A DNA stretch of 22,371 bases, taken from NCBI GenBank assembly GCA_028700875.1, contig JAQVRW010000006.1:1-22371 (forward strand), written 5' to 3'. Under the pieces are notes generated by a model. The model was not told the DNA's origin. It worked only from the letters and a program-made list of their open reading frames with translations, and searched no databases. Source of the DNA: Candidatus Zixiibacteriota bacterium (GTDB lineage: Bacteria > Zixibacteria > MSB-5A5 > GN15 > JAAZOE01). Of the stretch, positions 22,161 through 22,371 are shown piece by piece. The position numbers were made by a program, and so were the translations under genes. How positions within the stretch are numbered: position 1 is the first letter of the stretch; every line of letters begins with the position of its first letter.

Positions 22161-22371
22161 GGCTCTGGTAACGCACAATCTGAAAGCGACCACCAAGCAC
22201 GAAGCGATCGAGGAACTCCTGGCGCTGGTGCAGAAGAAATATCCGGACAACAACTATAAAGCCATCCTCAAATCGATCCTCGACCGCGAGGAAGTGGAAA
22301 ACACGTCGTACGGCCGAGGTATCGCCTTTCCGCACGCCCGCACCGATGCCGTCACCGAGATGTATATCGCC
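22135..22371 (+). CDS. PTS EIIA-Ntr-like protein (PtsN/fructose type), N-terminal part
   Basis: The gene runs off the right edge; 79 codons are visible. The translation begins MRLANLLDEALV and includes NTSYGRGIAFPHAR (56-69), the EIIA fructose/mannitol-family active-site motif. H67 is the predicted phosphorylated histidine. This fits a regulatory PtsN-type EIIA, which signals nitrogen or carbon state by phosphorylation rather than sugar transport, or an EIIA domain joined to something else beyond the edge. The ATG at 22135 lies 26 nt inside the DUF502 gene. The start is supported by family alignment, with GAAGAGG shortly upstream as possible ribosome-binding site. Confidence 0.88.
   Translation, partial: MRLANLLDEALVTHNLKATTKHEAIEELLALVQKKYPDNNYKAILKSILDREEVENTSYGRGIAFPHARTDAVTEMYIA

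Overview
The window looks like a chromosome segment from a Gram-negative bacterium of moderate to high GC, probably in or near the FCB group (Zixibacteria-, KSB1- or Gemmatimonadota-like lineages). That placement is inference. It rests on a large exported protein with a C-terminal YPNPY / SGIY sorting-type domain, on a complex I cluster without NuoE, NuoF and NuoG, and on a DUF502 protein next to a PTS EIIA-Ntr-like protein. There is no rRNA, tRNA, CRISPR array, transposase or phage gene in the window.

Bases 1-4799 (minus strand) hold a phosphate-starvation block transcribed right to left: a PhoR-type sensor histidine kinase, then pstS, pstC, pstA and the first 42 codons of pstB, which runs off the left edge. 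The pst genes touch or overlap one another. No phoB or phoU of the Pst type is inside the window. Diverging from the kinase (bases 5086-6749, plus strand) is a two-gene unit encoding a DUF47/PhoU-like accessory protein and a Pit-family phosphate permease. Its promoter carries a perfect 9-bp inverted repeat over the -10 region. High-affinity (Pst) and low-affinity (Pit) phosphate uptake therefore sit back to back around one sensor kinase.

Bases 6921-9485 encode an 854-residue exported protein of unknown function. Its 5' half has visibly different base composition from its 3' half. A strong two-tier hairpin follows it. A short unit then encodes a RidA-family deaminase (9652-10038) and an MFS transporter (10045-11244).

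Bases 11593-21403 are a compact respiratory complex I operon in the order nuoA-B-C-D-H-I-J-K-L-M-N. Most junctions overlap or lie within a few bases, and nuoC and nuoD are separate genes. The NADH-binding module (nuoE, nuoF, nuoG) is absent from the cluster, so the electron donor cannot be assumed to be NADH. The 348-nt leader in front of nuoA contains a good -35 box, several inverted repeats and a perfect TGTGA-N6-TCACA site typical of CRP/FNR-family regulators. Downstream, with its own promoter and a GC-only leader hairpin, is a DUF502 membrane protein whose 3' end overlaps the start of a PTS EIIA-Ntr-like gene that runs off the right edge.

I did not find a clearly new multi-gene system. 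The most interesting items are the putative operators in front of pit and nuoA, the NADH-module-less complex I with an unusual NuoI, and the mosaic exported protein.
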